This document shows positions 46,815 to 58,227 of a stretch of DNA of 64,000 bases, piece by piece. Location of the stretch: contig OX246745.1 in the NCBI GenBank assembly GCA_945910005.1, positions 43,045,037 through 43,109,036 of the forward strand, in the 5' to 3' direction. The position numbers were made by a program, and so were the translations under genes. Source of the stretch: Isoperla grammatica (taxonomy: Eukaryota; Arthropoda; Insecta; Plecoptera; Perlodidae). Position 1 is the first letter of the stretch, and each line of letters begins with the position of its first letter. The notes under the pieces are model-generated. The model had not been told where the DNA came from, searched no databases, and saw only the letters and a program-made list of their open reading frames with translations.

Positions 46815-46865
46815 CGTCAGTTGTCCTGATGACAGGGTCCATAGAGATCCAGAAACGTCGCTATT
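46815..46865 (+). ncRNA. Hammerhead-ribozyme-like motif
   Basis: CTGATGA (46826-46832), a 5-bp stem GGGTC/GATCC with a 6-base loop (46835-46850), then GAAAC (46852-46856) and the cleavage-type triplet GTC (46857-46859) stand in hammerhead order. Two unpaired bases (CA) and one (A) sit between core and stem II, and stem I pairing is weak, so it may be inactive or a chance match. Penelope-like elements and other retroelements are known to carry hammerheads, but no Penelope coding sequence is adjacent here. Confidence 0.3.
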
Positions 46866-47204
46866 ATGTCAAGTAAGTGTCAACGACGTGGCGGAATAAC
46901 CCGTCTTGTTTTTAATTTTAATAACTCTGGCCACGAAAGCTTGAGTGTTTTAATAATTCCTACTATATTTGTATCACTGCACACAGTGCACATGGTTCCT
47001 ACATTCTATAATTCATATTCATATTATCATAATATTTCTTCTCCAACCATAATAAAATCTGAAGCCGTAGCAAATACTCTTAACCACATAATTCTAGATA
47101 TCTATCAACCTGTAGACGTAAGCCTTGACAAACCGAACATACCAGTAGGCCCAAAGCGGATCAAGACAGAAGGGGGTGGAATCAAAACGATGAGTAATGA
47201 AAGA

Positions 47205-47264
<60 letters not shown>

Positions 47265-47726
47265 TAACTAGATTCAATGGAGTTCAATGCAGAAGTGTGC
47301 AAGACCATGATCACGAAAGACCATGATCACCATAGACCATGAAGCTACACTACCACTGTTTGGTGGTTACCGATGAACTCTATAATAATATTCAAAGTGT
47401 TCAAAGCGAACGTGAGATTGGAGAATATCATTTCGTCGTCTCTTACGACTGGCGGAGTCACCCTGGGCAAAATTCTACCCCTGACCTAGAAAGGTAGTTG
47501 TAACACAGAGTTTTGTAGTGTAACGTTGATTTTACCATCTGTGTAACAAAGACAAGGTAAATTAAGTCATTCAAGATTTTTATGTGGTTTTGTCATCAAA
47601 AAAAAAAAAAAAACTATATAAACACTCCCAAATGGTAAGAATGAGTTTGACTTGTTCATGTTAACGACAAACATAACCATAAATCATGTAGGGTTGGTAA
47701 AGTAATTTGCCAAACACGTAGACAAA
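46866..47726. other. No supported gene; (GA)n microsatellite
   Basis: A (GA)n run lies at about 47208-47262. ORF-like frames across it are low complexity. A diverged copy of a motif with TCATTTCGTCGTC...GTCACCCTGGGC occurs at 47430-47468 (see also 48339 and 50389). Confidence 0.6.
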
Positions 47727-47905
47727 GCTCATTGGACCCTTTCTACCAACAACTAAACGTAGAAAACCACATATATTGTACAAATCTCGAATGCAGAAAG
47801 GCAGAAGAACCAATATCTATCCTTTGATATTGACAAATGCTGGCATACTTAACAAATATATCATTATAATTATAAGCGTTGTTTTCCTTATTTATATTAT
47901 TCATT
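47727..47905. repeat. Interspersed repeat family, copy 1
   Basis: It starts GCTCATTGGACCCTTTCTAC and includes GAACCAATATCTATC and TTGATATTGACAAATGCTGG. Two more copies are at 49918 and 50110. No coding content. Confidence 0.8.
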
Positions 47906-47915
47906 TCAAACTTGT

Positions 47916-48205
47916 TGGACCGATAGAGGTGGCTCAGCGGTAAGACGCGAGACTCTAATTCGGGAGGTCGCCGGTTCGATTCCGGCCACCGGCAGTCCTG
48001 ACTGAAGGTTTTTTCTGAGGTTTTCCTCAGTCGTAAAAAGCGAATGCTGGGATTAAGACCTACTATCAGCCCTCGGACAATCCTTCCCAACTATCCAAAC
48101 ACCCTAATAACCTAGTTAGTCACCTGAAGAGAGGCACATCAAGTAAAGCTGGTGTGCACCCTACAACGGGTATTCCTACAAAAATTATTATTATTATTAA
48201 TCTTG
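47916..48205 (+). mobile_element. tRNA-derived SINE
   Basis: An RNA polymerase III box A (TGGCTCAGCGG, 47930-47940) and box B (GGTTCGATTCC, 47973-47983) lie in a tRNA-like head. It is followed by a central region (GTCCTGACTGAAGG...TTTTCCTCAGT) and an (ATT)n tail near 48190. The tRNA-like acceptor stem does not close well and non-tRNA sequence follows directly, so this is a SINE rather than a tRNA gene. A fragment of the same central region occurs at 59735-59770. Confidence 0.75.
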
Positions 48206-49080
48206 TCGGTATTATCACTAATGATGTTTTGTGAGACTAGAGAAATGGACTATGGGACATCGGGATAAATTTAAGATACGGGACAAGTGGGAGGAAATGC
48301 AGCTTTAAAGGGGTTAATGGGTGAACAGTAAATATTGGGGGATCTCATTTCGCCGCCTCGCACGATTGGCGCAGTCACCCTGGGCCCAGACAGGGACTCA
48401 AGTAGCCTTATCCTAACGAGTTACCAGCTTAGTTACTTCGTAGATCTATCAAGCCCTCGCTCATCATTCATATGAACTTGTTGTGTCGAGCTGGAAGATC
48501 GTATTGTAAACGCTCCTTATCGGACACGCAATAAAAGGTGTCAAATTACGAATTATTATTGTAACTATTTATATATAAGTGTAGGGAGAAGGGTGGAGAG
48601 CATCAATGAACCCAAGCAGAACACACGCCAGAGAGACCAGCCCAGAGCTAGGGTGAAACCATTCAGCTTACTATAGTTGGGCCAGTCTTTCTTTACCCGC
48701 CTCTTCTGGAGTACAGATGGGGTTATAAGACCCAGGATAGTGAATCTCATCAGACGCTTGAGACGGTACAGGCTTGTCCCACACGGCTTGGGTGTTCTTA
48801 AAAGCCACATGTGCACCAAGTCAAGGGAAACCACTCAGAAGAGTATCAGTTTTCTAAATTATTTGACATTTTTAATGACGGTCTGGTATTTGTCTTGGAG
48901 GGGAGGTCAGAGATTCTTACCACGCCGAGGGTGAGAATTTCCACTTCAAGGCTAAGTACCGGGCTAGTCCATTTTTAGGCCACTACACCCCTCCTTGTTA
49001 GGGTAAACCAAATTCAAAATCTTCCATGACGTCACTAATTATGAGCCTTCTGATTGGTCGCCCTAAAAACACAGGGGCAA
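48206..49080. other. No supported gene; decayed repeats
   Basis: It includes the second copy of the ATCTCATTTCGCCGCC...GTCACCCTGGGC motif (48339-48385). A stretch at 48560-48960 has frames on both strands but no motif I can name. Confidence 0.4.
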
Positions 49081-49114
49081 GTTTGTAGCCGGAGTCCTGA
49101 GGGACAGGGGCAGA

Positions 49115-49245
49115 AGGAAGACGGCCGCGGGCCGAATAAGTCGGTTTGTGAGAACAAAGACGGCCGCTGGCCGAGGAGGTAGTTTTTTAGACGTAAGGCG
49201 GCCGCTGGCCGAGGAATAATACCGAGACAATGGCCGGTGAGCCGA
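49115..49245. repeat. GC-rich short tandem segment (GACGGCCGC...GGCCGA), 3 units
   Basis: Three copies, about 38-40 bp apart, of GGCCGCTGGCCGA or GGCCGCGGGCCGA begin near 49120, 49159 and 49196, with a weaker GGCCGGTGAGCCGAG after. Each is a near palindrome. The CpG-rich block stands out from AT-rich surroundings and could mark an unmethylated promoter or a leader exon. No gene can be attached to it. Confidence 0.5.
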
Positions 49246-49917
49246 GTGCGTGTGAGTGTGCGGACGTGTTGTTTAAGTTAAAATAAAAATTAGTCTAATA
49301 ATAAGAAAAAGCAAATTAATTAATACGTTAACATAAATGAAGAATTACAACAAATAATACCCAATAATACAACAATCACGCAATTATAGAACTATCGGCA
49401 ATTATAGACAATAGACGACAACACCAAAGACAATTAACCAACCACGCTCTCCGGCTGCATCTACCTAATCGTCATCGATCATCATCATCACCATCACAAT
49501 CGCCGTCAACCAAGCCATCTCCAACCAACAACAGTACAGGTATCGTTATACTTTTTTTACCTATACTATGGCCATAGGGAGGTAGAATAGTAATAACGAT
49601 ATTTATTTCAGACTTTTGGTTTTCATTCATTCATTTTTGTTTATATATTTCATTTTTTTGTGTTTCCTTGTATGTGTAACTTTTTGTGTCAATGAATTAA
49701 ACATTAAGATTTATATTTTATACTATTCTATTTTTTAATTTCCGTATCCTACAACCATCAATTCATCTTTTTAAATTAAGCAACAACTTTTCATGTATTA
49801 TTCTTTGTGCTCTACAACCCAAAGTTTGAGCTAGCTGAGGGTTTGTTTTTCTAATTGTTTTCATTGTTTTCTTTTCATTTCATTTTATCATGTTTTCATT
49901 TATCCGTACTGTCTCAC
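49246..49917. other. No recognisable gene
   Basis: AT-rich. A CAGTACAG|GTATCG junction at 49535-49545 looks like a donor but has no partner that I can support. Confidence 0.35.
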
Positions 49918-50231
49918 GCTCATTGGACCCTTTCTACCAACAACTAAACGTATAAAACCACATCTATTGTACAAATCTCGTATGCAGAAAGACAGAAGAA
50001 CCAATATCTAACCATTGATATTGACAAATGCTGGCATACTAAAAAAAATATATATAATTATTAGCGTTGTGTTTCTTATTTATATCATTAATTTTATTAT
50101 TCATTAAACGCTCATTGGACCCTTTTTTCCAAAAACTTAACGTAGAAACACGTCTTGCATATATTTTGGATGCAGTAAGACAGTAGAACCAATATCTAAT
50201 CTTTGATATTGACAAATGCTGGCATATTAAC
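49918..50231. repeat. Interspersed repeat family, copies 2 and 3 in tandem
   Basis: Copy 2 (49918-50103) and copy 3 (50110-50231) both begin GCTCATTGGACCC and include GATATTGACAAATGCTGGCA, as in 47727-47905. Confidence 0.8.
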
Positions 50232-50510
50232 AACATGTTCTGTTTATCACCCACCGACTGAGGAGGAAGCTGCCGGCTGTCGCTCAAGAGTGCGTGATGG
50301 ATATCGTGAGGTCGGGGGGTTGATTAGACTGACAGGCTAAACAGGACACATTGTCAACTTATATTTCAAGGGGGCAGGAGAAGCACCTCATTTCTTCGAC
50401 TCATACGACCGGCAGTCACCCGTGTCTCGGGCCAAGATGGGAGCAGTACGAGGAGCAGCGTGCAGGCCTAGTCGCGCCGAAGGCAAAAAGCAAAGAAACA
50501 TAAGGGTAAA
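50232..50510. other. Spacer with third copy of the GTCACC motif
   Basis: 50389-50436 resembles the motif at 48339 (CACCTCATTTC, ACGACCGGCAGTCACCC). It adjoins the truncated 3' end of the BEL/Pao remnant. Confidence 0.4.
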
Positions 50511-52774
50511 ACGGGTGCAACAGTTTTGAGCTGGACAAAGGGTTGAGTGTGAAAAGAGAAGGAGTCAGAGCGAGGATCCCAGAGTAATCCTAGAATCTTT
50601 ATACCTTGTTCCTCAGTAGAAAATACAAGGGTGGTCTCCAGATGGTCTTGTGGAAGCGAGGTAAGGGCATCAGAATTGCTACTTGCCCATTTTCGGAGTT
50701 CGAAACCGCCCAAGGCGAGGAGGTCTTGACGTTTAGTTTGTATAGCGCGAGCTTGGGCGAGATCACGAGCGCCGGACACGATGTCGTCGATGTACGTCTG
50801 GTACTTTATTGCGTGAGAAGCAAGTGGAAACCGTTGTCCTTCGTCTTCCACCAGTTGATGTAGCACACGTTCGCCCAAAAAGGCAGAAGGCGTTAGACCA
50901 TACGTGACAGTGTTGAGCTGGTACTCGACTACAGGAGAGTCGGGGAATGGCCGCCAGAAGATGTGCTGGTGAACGCGATCATCAGAGTGGACAAGGATCT
51001 GGTGATACATTTGTCGTATGTCAGCGCAGATAGCGATGATGTGTGTTCTGAAGGTGGTCAAAATGGTAGGCAGGTCAGCCTGCAACTTCGGTCCACTCAA
51101 CAAGTTCTGGTTGAGCGAGACGCCGTTAGGGTCTGGGGACGAGGCGTTGAAGACGACGCGCAGCTTCGTGCTGGAGCTAGTGATTTTATGCACACAGTGG
51201 TGAGGAATCACATACTGAGCTGGTTGAAGCGCAGGATGCAGGTGCTGAGAAGCAGCATAGTCAGGCATGAACTGCTGGTACGCGTTGCGTTGTTCAAGAT
51301 TGCGCTTGAGACGCCACTCCAAATTCAAGTAGCTTTGGAAAACGGTAGTGGGATTCGAGACGAGAGGTGAGACTGACGACTTAAACGGAAGCGAGACTGA
51401 ATAAAATCCTGTTTCACTACGCGTGTGTGTCGGTACGAAATGATCTTCACATAACTGCTTTTCGGGATACTGTTGGAGAGGTCGCGAAACCTCTTCAGAC
51501 TCCCAAAAGAGACGGAGTGTGCGGTCCAATACTGTAGAGCACGTAAGCAGAGAGAGCGGGGAGTGAGACTCAGATTCCAATGTATGAACGGGTCCCATTA
51601 CAACCCAACCGAAAACAGTATTCAGTGCTGAGGGACTGCCTCCAATTACTGTGTCTCCATTCCTTTGGAGTAGGTCTGGATATAAATCGGCACCAATGAG
51701 GAAGTCAATATTGTCAGCGACATGAAACTTATCATCAGCCAAAGATAGGCCACGATATTTCTCGAAAACCTCGACGGGTACTGAGGTAGCGGGCATCTGG
51801 CCTGTGATGGTGGACAGGACCAGAGCCTGAACGCCGAATATGTGACGCGTGTTTAAACGCGGTGCGATCTCGCAGTGGGCAATGCCATGTACTCCAGCGG
51901 ATGCGTTTCCGATGCCGGACAGTTCCATAACGCTAGCATGTCGTTTCAATCCAAGGCGATTGGCGAGAGAGAGTGTGATCGCAGACACTTGAGAGCCTGA
52001 GTCGATGATCGCCCTAAAAGGTTGATAACGACCACAGTTGTCTTTGATCAACGCACGTACAGTGCCGAGTAGAGCGGTGCGTTTGAGAGGTTGGCCAACC
52101 TTCAGCTGGCAAGCCAAGGCAAGCCCGACTGTAGGTTTGCTAGCCGATGCGGAACGCGAGTCAACTGAGTTGTTGACAGGGGGATGAGTCGGCGTCGCAG
52201 AGTGGAGCAACGAGTGGTGCTGTTTACTGTTGCACTCGCGACACGATCCCTTGGATATACAATCGTCACGAGCATGGTTACCCAAACAATTGAAGCATCG
52301 TTTTAAATTACGTAACGTCTTATATTTGTCTTCTACTGATTGGTTCAGGAAGCTGGGACAATTGTACAGAGTATGATTTGCTGTACACGCGGGGCATGAG
52401 AGCGCTCGAATTCGCGGTTGTGCGGGTTTACGTGAGCTATCAGCAGGGGGCGTTTCAGCAGCCAGCAGTGAGTTAATTTTCCGCGCAGGAGAGTTTAGGT
52501 TGGAGCCACTAGAATGCTTGGGTTTGGCTGAGCTAGCATTTGTAGGATGATCTAAACCACATAACTCAAGAGTACGGCTCTGCTCTTCAAGAAACTGGAT
52601 CAGTTGCTGATAGGTGGGCGTAACGTGCGAAGAGCATGTTGATTCAAACTGTTTGCGCGTTTGGGGATCCAAGTGCGAAACAGTGAGTGATAACAGCAAG
52701 AAATCGGCAAGATCAACCATTTCTAAACTTTTAATTGCGTCAGTGGAACTTCTATGAACGTTGAGAAAATGTTG
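50511..52774 (-). pseudogene. BEL/Pao retrotransposon gag-pol remnant
   Basis: A long minus-strand frame (50468-52867) encodes in order: the C-terminal part of Gag with LLLSLTVSHLDPQTRKQFES; two zinc knuckles of the form C-x2-C-x3-H-x4-C (CPACTANHTLYNC, CFNCLGNHARDDC); an aspartic protease (DSGSQVSAITLSLANRLGL); and a BEL/Pao reverse transcriptase (LRVVFNAS, ADIRQMYHQI, YIDDIVSGA). RNase H, integrase, the C-terminal domain and both LTRs are missing. At the 5' side, residues before about codon 31 are not Gag but the antisense of an inverted duplicate (52778-52889). At the 3' side the homology stops near 50510. The frame is otherwise unbroken. Confidence 0.88.
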
Positions 52775-52889
52775 AAGTGACGCAATTAAAAGTTTAGGAA
52801 TCGTTGATCTTGCCGATTTCTTGCTGTTATCACTCACTGTTTCGCACTTGGATGCCCAAACGCGCAAACAGTTTGAATCAACATGCTCT
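52631..52889. repeat. Fold-back inverted duplication in gag (112-bp arms, 35-bp spacer)
   Basis: Arm 52631-52742 and arm 52778-52889 are reverse complements with only a few mismatches. Both encode the same Gag segment (SLTVSHLDxQTRKQFESTC), on opposite strands. The spacer is 52743-52777. Confidence 0.92.
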
Positions 52890-53394
52890 GCATGGCGCCT
52901 AGCTGTTGAGAGGGCTGGGTCAACTCAACAGTTAGGGGGGCGGGAGAGAAGTGGACAGTTAGCGTTTTGTTTTGTGAGAAGAGGAAGAGTACGAGAAATG
53001 GAAGCTGCAATATCGTTGCCACTTACCGGACATCGGCGTCTGTGCGGAGTGCGTGGTACCTGGGTAGGCGACGAAAACTGGGGCTCGAACTGTAGCTTGG
53101 CGGAGCTCGGCGAAAAGACGTCTGCTCACATTCGCGTTGACTATGTTAGTGGCTAGCGATACAGCATTGGAGGGGTAATAGGGGTGAGTGGTGAGGAGAC
53201 GTGGACGGAAATGCGCAATACAAAATTTGGGCGCGAACACCTAGTTTTATTTAAGGTCCTCCTTTGTAGATCAGTTTTTATAACTGAATAGGATAGACAT
53301 TAAATTAAATAAATAAAAATTCAACGAGACCTACCAAGTACTCCAGCCAAGAACTCTTTGTTGCCTCACAATATGGCTTCTCTTTCTCTTGCAG
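52890..53394. other. No supported gene; possible retroelement flank
   Basis: It has GC-richer sequence to about 53240, then AT-rich sequence. A small stem (CTGTTGAG/CTCAACAG) lies at 52902-52935. It may be BEL leader or LTR sequence, but no second copy exists here to define an LTR. Confidence 0.35.
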
Positions 53395-53520
53395 ATGTGT
53401 GTCCTGACTCGTGAGTGTTGAAGCCTGAGAAGAAAGAAGACCTATCAGTCAAGCAAACATACAATGTGCATTGGAAGGCTCTCCGACCCAAACCAGGTTA
53501 TCCTATGTATGTGTCATGTA
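53395..53520 (+). other. Possible exon remnant
   Basis: A strong acceptor (TTCTCTTTCTCTTGCAG, ends 53394) leads into DVCPDS, a stop, then VLKPEKKEDLSVKQTYN and HWKALRPKPG. The stop or the GTGAGTG at 53411 could end a 16-base exon. The protein is not recognised. Confidence 0.2.
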
Positions 53521-53690
53521 CGTATCAATTGGGAATAACTTATTCTACTCTTCAAGATGTTCGTTTTGCTTTCTCATGCTCCAAGTTAGGAAAAAGTGTA
53601 GAAAATGTTTTATTTCAAACAAATTAAATAAAAAACTATTGAAAACCATTCCAGTCATTCAAATGGGCATTGAAAACAATACAAATATTA

Positions 53691-53865
53691 CAGTGAAACT
53701 TCTTTATAAAGAACGTCTTGATAGCAAAATGATCGATATAACAAACTGTTTTTGAGGTCCCAAAAGGTTCTTATGCATGTAAAGATAGCATCTTTATAAA
53801 GAAATGTTCTTTATAACAAAATAATAATCTGTTCCCCAAGAGTTTGTTATAAAGAAGTTATACTG
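53691..53865. mobile_element. Pogo/Tigger-like MITE, 175 bp
   Basis: The ends CAGTGAAACTTCTTTATAA and TTATAAAGAAGTTATACTG are inverted copies of about 19 bp with two or three mismatches. The CAGT-start with AACTTC resembles pogo/Tigger termini. A TA precedes the left end; on the right, TA is one base away. Internal AACAAA/TTTGTT words pair as well. Confidence 0.55.
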
Positions 53866-55554
53866 CTAATTGATCTTTCAATATGCATGACGTAGGTTGT
53901 ACGTAAAAATATGTAACAATGAAAATGTAAACACCTGTAATTACTGATTTGTAAACCGCACAACAATAGCACCTTACAATCAGCATGTCCTAGAGCTCAT
54001 AATAGTCTATGTAACAATGCTAATGTTTATAAATGTATGGCACAACAATAACAAACAAAGAACAAACTGACGAGCATTTCGTACTTTTCACATAAGAAAT
54101 GTAACAATTGAAAAGCTTGCCAGATTACCGACGATCATCGGATCAATCAATCGGCGATGGAGATGGTCTGAACATCACATTAGTGCCCAGCCCTGAATTG
54201 GGTACTCCTAAGCTATCTTGTGGAGGTTAAACAACCACTGAACACTGACCAGAGAAAGATGAAAGGCAAATCACTATATCTGCTTCTCGCCTACCGTAAC
54301 GAGAGTAGCCAACTAGTGTCGCGCCACAGGCAGCAACCAAGCATTCAAATAAAAGCCAGGTGTGTTTTAACCTTTCCTACGCTACCGGACATTCAAATTT
54401 AAAGAAAGTATCCTCATCTTAAATGTTCAACTGTTTCAACGTACTCGAGTGAATCGTCTTTTTGAGACATGAAACTATCAAATCTTAATCAAGTAGGCCC
54501 TACCAATATCATGATTTTGGATTGGAACAATTTCAAGTTTTAACCAAGTGGTCTCTTGATTGGTGAGTTACAGTGCACAACCATGACAATGTTTGCAATT
54601 GAAACTTTTTGAGCGCAAAATTTAAAATTAAAAGAAAAGGCAATGAGAAATGTCATGATGAATCTGTATCGGCAGAATCGACCGATACTGCTAAGAATCG
54701 CCGATTCTTAGGAATTGGTATCAGAATCGGTAGGCTACAGCTCAAATCATAACGCATCCTTAGTAACAATGCATTGAGTGATTTAATATCACTTGACACT
54801 TTGCTAGATCCCGCCATTTAAAAAGGCAGCCTTCTATCACGACTGCAGAGCCAAGCCCAGATGTCGACCGCATCGAAACCCAGCAGTACCACATGGAGAT
54901 GGGGCAGGAGCTGGGGACGCCAGTAATAACATTGTGCACAAGGACAGAAGGAAGGCGTGAGGCATAGCCCCATTTGCCGGAGGCGAAATAGTTCTTCACT
55001 GAAGATTTGTCTTGTTGTCGTAAAACAAATTTAGAATACTAAATTCACAAACTGTAGGATTTGTCAATGATTTTAAAGGCCTGAAGGCTGTGGTACTAGC
55101 CCATTGGGTCTACTTTCAATCATAACTTCCATTTTTGTTGTGTCATTCTGTCACAACTTACCATCATTTCACTCAGGTAAGCTGTTGGCATCCTATCCCT
55201 CTCACGCAATCACGTAACTTTCAAGAAATTGATAATGTACTTAAATATTGAAATTACAACTTGGACATTACCGGTACGCTGTCCTAGAAGGAAACAAAAT
55301 TTCATTTTATTATTTCAATGACAATGTGATCTTTATCAAATATGGCCCAAACAACGATCACTCTAACTAACAATAAGTAAGTTATTTCCTTAAAAGTTCC
55401 TTTTAAGTATTTTCCTGGGTCCTGGCTGTATTATCTTGTGGCTGAAATGTTGCTATGTTGGGAATTCGTTACATACGATGTTTCATAGAGCTAATGCCAA
55501 AAACCCTGCATAGGTGGGCCCAGGCTCAACATAACTTATTTTCACATACAGCCG
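53866..55554. other. No supported gene
   Basis: This is mostly AT-rich. A GC-richer block at 54810-54990 has short frames but no known motif. Confidence 0.4.
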
Positions 55555-56278
55555 TACTAGGGAAAGTTAATTTAAAAAATAACTTAGAAAGTTGAATTCA
55601 CCCTCCAAAAAATGAACTTTATAAAAGTTTAAGTTCACTCCAAAAACTGAACTTGCGTATTAAAAGTTCATTTTCGTTTTTTTATATATGCCTATCCTAT
55701 TACAGAAAATATTAAATTGTCCATGCAACATTTAATGCAAAATGTAATATAAAATCATACGCAGACCACCTAGGAGTATATTGATGCAAAAAACAAAGCA
55801 GCCTATGCAGCATCCCATACGTCTAATAGGCGGCTTGCCAGCTACCGTTTGATTAACCTACACCTTCTATAGTTTCGGTACTGACCCTCATGCTCTATCA
55901 TGGGTAGAGTGAAAAAGATGCAAACAGTGTAAAGGTAAATCAAACATTCTTCGATCAAAGTCGGCATGGCACGTTTGCACTCAATCTCATTGGTGCTCAG
56001 TGATTTCCCGAGTATTCTACGAACCAATCATAGATTTTGTACAAAATGTAGGTATAATGTTTTCGTTTTTGTGTTCTACAGACTGCCAACTTCCGAGTTT
56101 CATTAGTAATGTGTAGGCCTACTGCGCAATAAAAATATTCCAATGTTTAAAAATTCACAAAAATAATTAACGTTTGCAAGTAAAAGTTCATACTTGCCAA
56201 AAACGAATGCATGTGTTCAAAAGTTCATCACAATTCAAACGCGTTCACGTTAACGCGTTTATTTTAAATGTTCCTTCC
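55555..56278. mobile_element. Possible hAT-like MITE or related repeat
   Basis: The left end TAGGGAAAGTTAATTTAAAA and the right end TTTAAATGTTCCTTCCCC are loosely inverted. The interior repeats AAAAGTTCA/TGAACTTT words and includes TTAACGCGTT. The borders and target duplication are not clear. Confidence 0.3.
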
Positions 56279-58075
56279 CCAAGTAGGCCTATGCATACAA
56301 CCTACTGTTGCTTAGCTTGCCCCCCAACTCATAGCAGTTGACCATCAACCTTGTACTGTGATATACTAGGGCCTAGTCATAAGCTGCGACATTTTATTTA
56401 CACCTTATTGTACTGAAATGGTAATAACTAGGAATTAAAAAATAATGCATGTATATCTGGACAAATCTTGAAAGGCTAGCCTACATGTACAACGAACTGG
56501 GCATATGGTGGCAAGCAGTACTAAGAAAAACCACAGGGCTAGGCCTAGTTAAGCTCTTACGCCCCTGTTCATTTTGGTATTAAGTGCGTACGTTACGTTG
56601 ATTGAAGCAATCACAGGCTACGTGCCAAGGTGGGCTATGTATAGCCTGCGAATGGTTGAATCGGCTGAACATTGAACATTCACCTGGAACAAATGCCTAA
56701 ATCACTTCTTTTAGGTTTGGCTAGGCCAAGGCCTAGGCTAGCTAGGTGGAGCTAGGTGCCTTGGCCTTGTATTGTATCCAGATATAGTCTAGGTAAGCCT
56801 AGGGCCTAGGTTAGGCCCATGTGATTGATTAGAAAATGCATTGCTTCTAAACATTATATACTCTGAATCGACCAAACATTGAACATTTACATGGAACATG
56901 TCTTAACAGTTCCTTTAGGCCTAGGCTAGGCCTAGTATTGTATGCCATACAGGTCTGTGTAGCCTCTAAGCCTAGACCCACGCCCATGGGCTTGGTTCGT
57001 AAAATGCATCGCTTTTAAGTTTTAAACATTGCACCACCACAGCTAAGTAATTGCATTATATTTATACAATAAAACAGTTCAGGGTAATTCTTCCGATTGG
57101 GTCCGCGGCTCATTTGCACAAATGCAGTCCCGGAAAGTACTTGAAACACTTACTAAAAGACAAATTTATGTTTAAAATGAACCCAAACATGTTTCGGTGT
57201 CTGCTAAAACATTCAAAGTTGCCTTTTTCGATGATCTAAAACAGCGTTTAGACGGCGGATTTTCACATTGTCACCATGTTGTTTTTCTGCCGCCCGACGT
57301 TCTGCAGGTCTACCAACGTAAGGCCTACCAAAGTGAAATACCCTGAAAGTGACTGATGGCCTACGTAGGCGGGAGTCGGATAAGGCCAGGATGGGTGACA
57401 CTGAATCAAAGTGACTTTGCCCAGCTACCTGACATCCCACGAAATTCGGTTAGGTTAGGGGATCAGGTTGAGGATTGCCCACGAAAGTACGTTATTGGTT
57501 CTGTGTAACTTTCAATGGTTGGCAACACTGCCGGAACACTTCTGGAACGTCAAAGATGGCGATCAGTAATGGCAACTACTTAAAAAATACTTTGTACACT
57601 AGATTTAATATATTTACTACAGTAAATATGAAGAAATGCCATTAATGTTTATTTTACAGCGATTTTTGAACGCGGACCCAATAGGAAGATTTACCCAGTT
57701 CAGCCTACACACAACACAACAGTTCAGTCTAAAGCGTAGGCGTAGGCCTAGACCTAGGCCTAGGCCTAGGCTAGCCAAACCAGGTGTAGGCTCTACGAAA
57801 ATTACGGCGTGACCAGAGTCTTATGTAAACTGTCAAATCTTTTAATTTGAAAACTGTGCATGGCTATCTTCAACATTAAATCAGTAGTTTATCACTATAC
57901 ATACCTTATAGTAGTACTCGAAATATACTATTTATCACAATAACGGTAAATATTAATTTTTTTAGAGGGCCCACTTCTGTATTGCATGCCGCTAGGCGCT
58001 ATTCGGCTCGACAAAATGGCGAATAAGTGATATCCGTCCCGTTGTGTGGCCAGCATTGGGTTCGTTTGTTTTACC
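56279..58075. other. AGGCCTA-rich unique region; no supported gene
   Basis: The words TAGGCCTA and CTAGGC are strikingly frequent (for example 56700-56820 and 57740-57775). No long frame with a known domain was found. ATGGCGAATAAG at about 58015 is followed at once by TGA. Confidence 0.5.
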
Positions 58076-58227
58076 TACACTAATCGACACTTCACACTAG
58101 TGTAGGCTCAATCTCTGTAAAAGGCGTTTGGGTATTAAGTTTAAGGCTTAGTGTAAGGCGTTTGTTTTACCTCAGTATTACACTTTGCGTAGCACTTTCT
58201 ACAACCGCTTTTCGGCTCATTTAGCTA

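Noticed and set aside
47921..47990. Functional tRNA gene
   Set aside because: Boxes A and B are good, but the acceptor and anticodon stems do not close and SINE body sequence follows.
48565..48934. Overlapping 85-89 codon frames on both strands
   Set aside because: No motif, no splice support, and mutual shadowing; treated as decayed repeat.
57740..57780. Telomere-like repeat (TAGGCC)
   Set aside because: Only a few units, interspersed irregularly, and it is not the arthropod TTAGG repeat.
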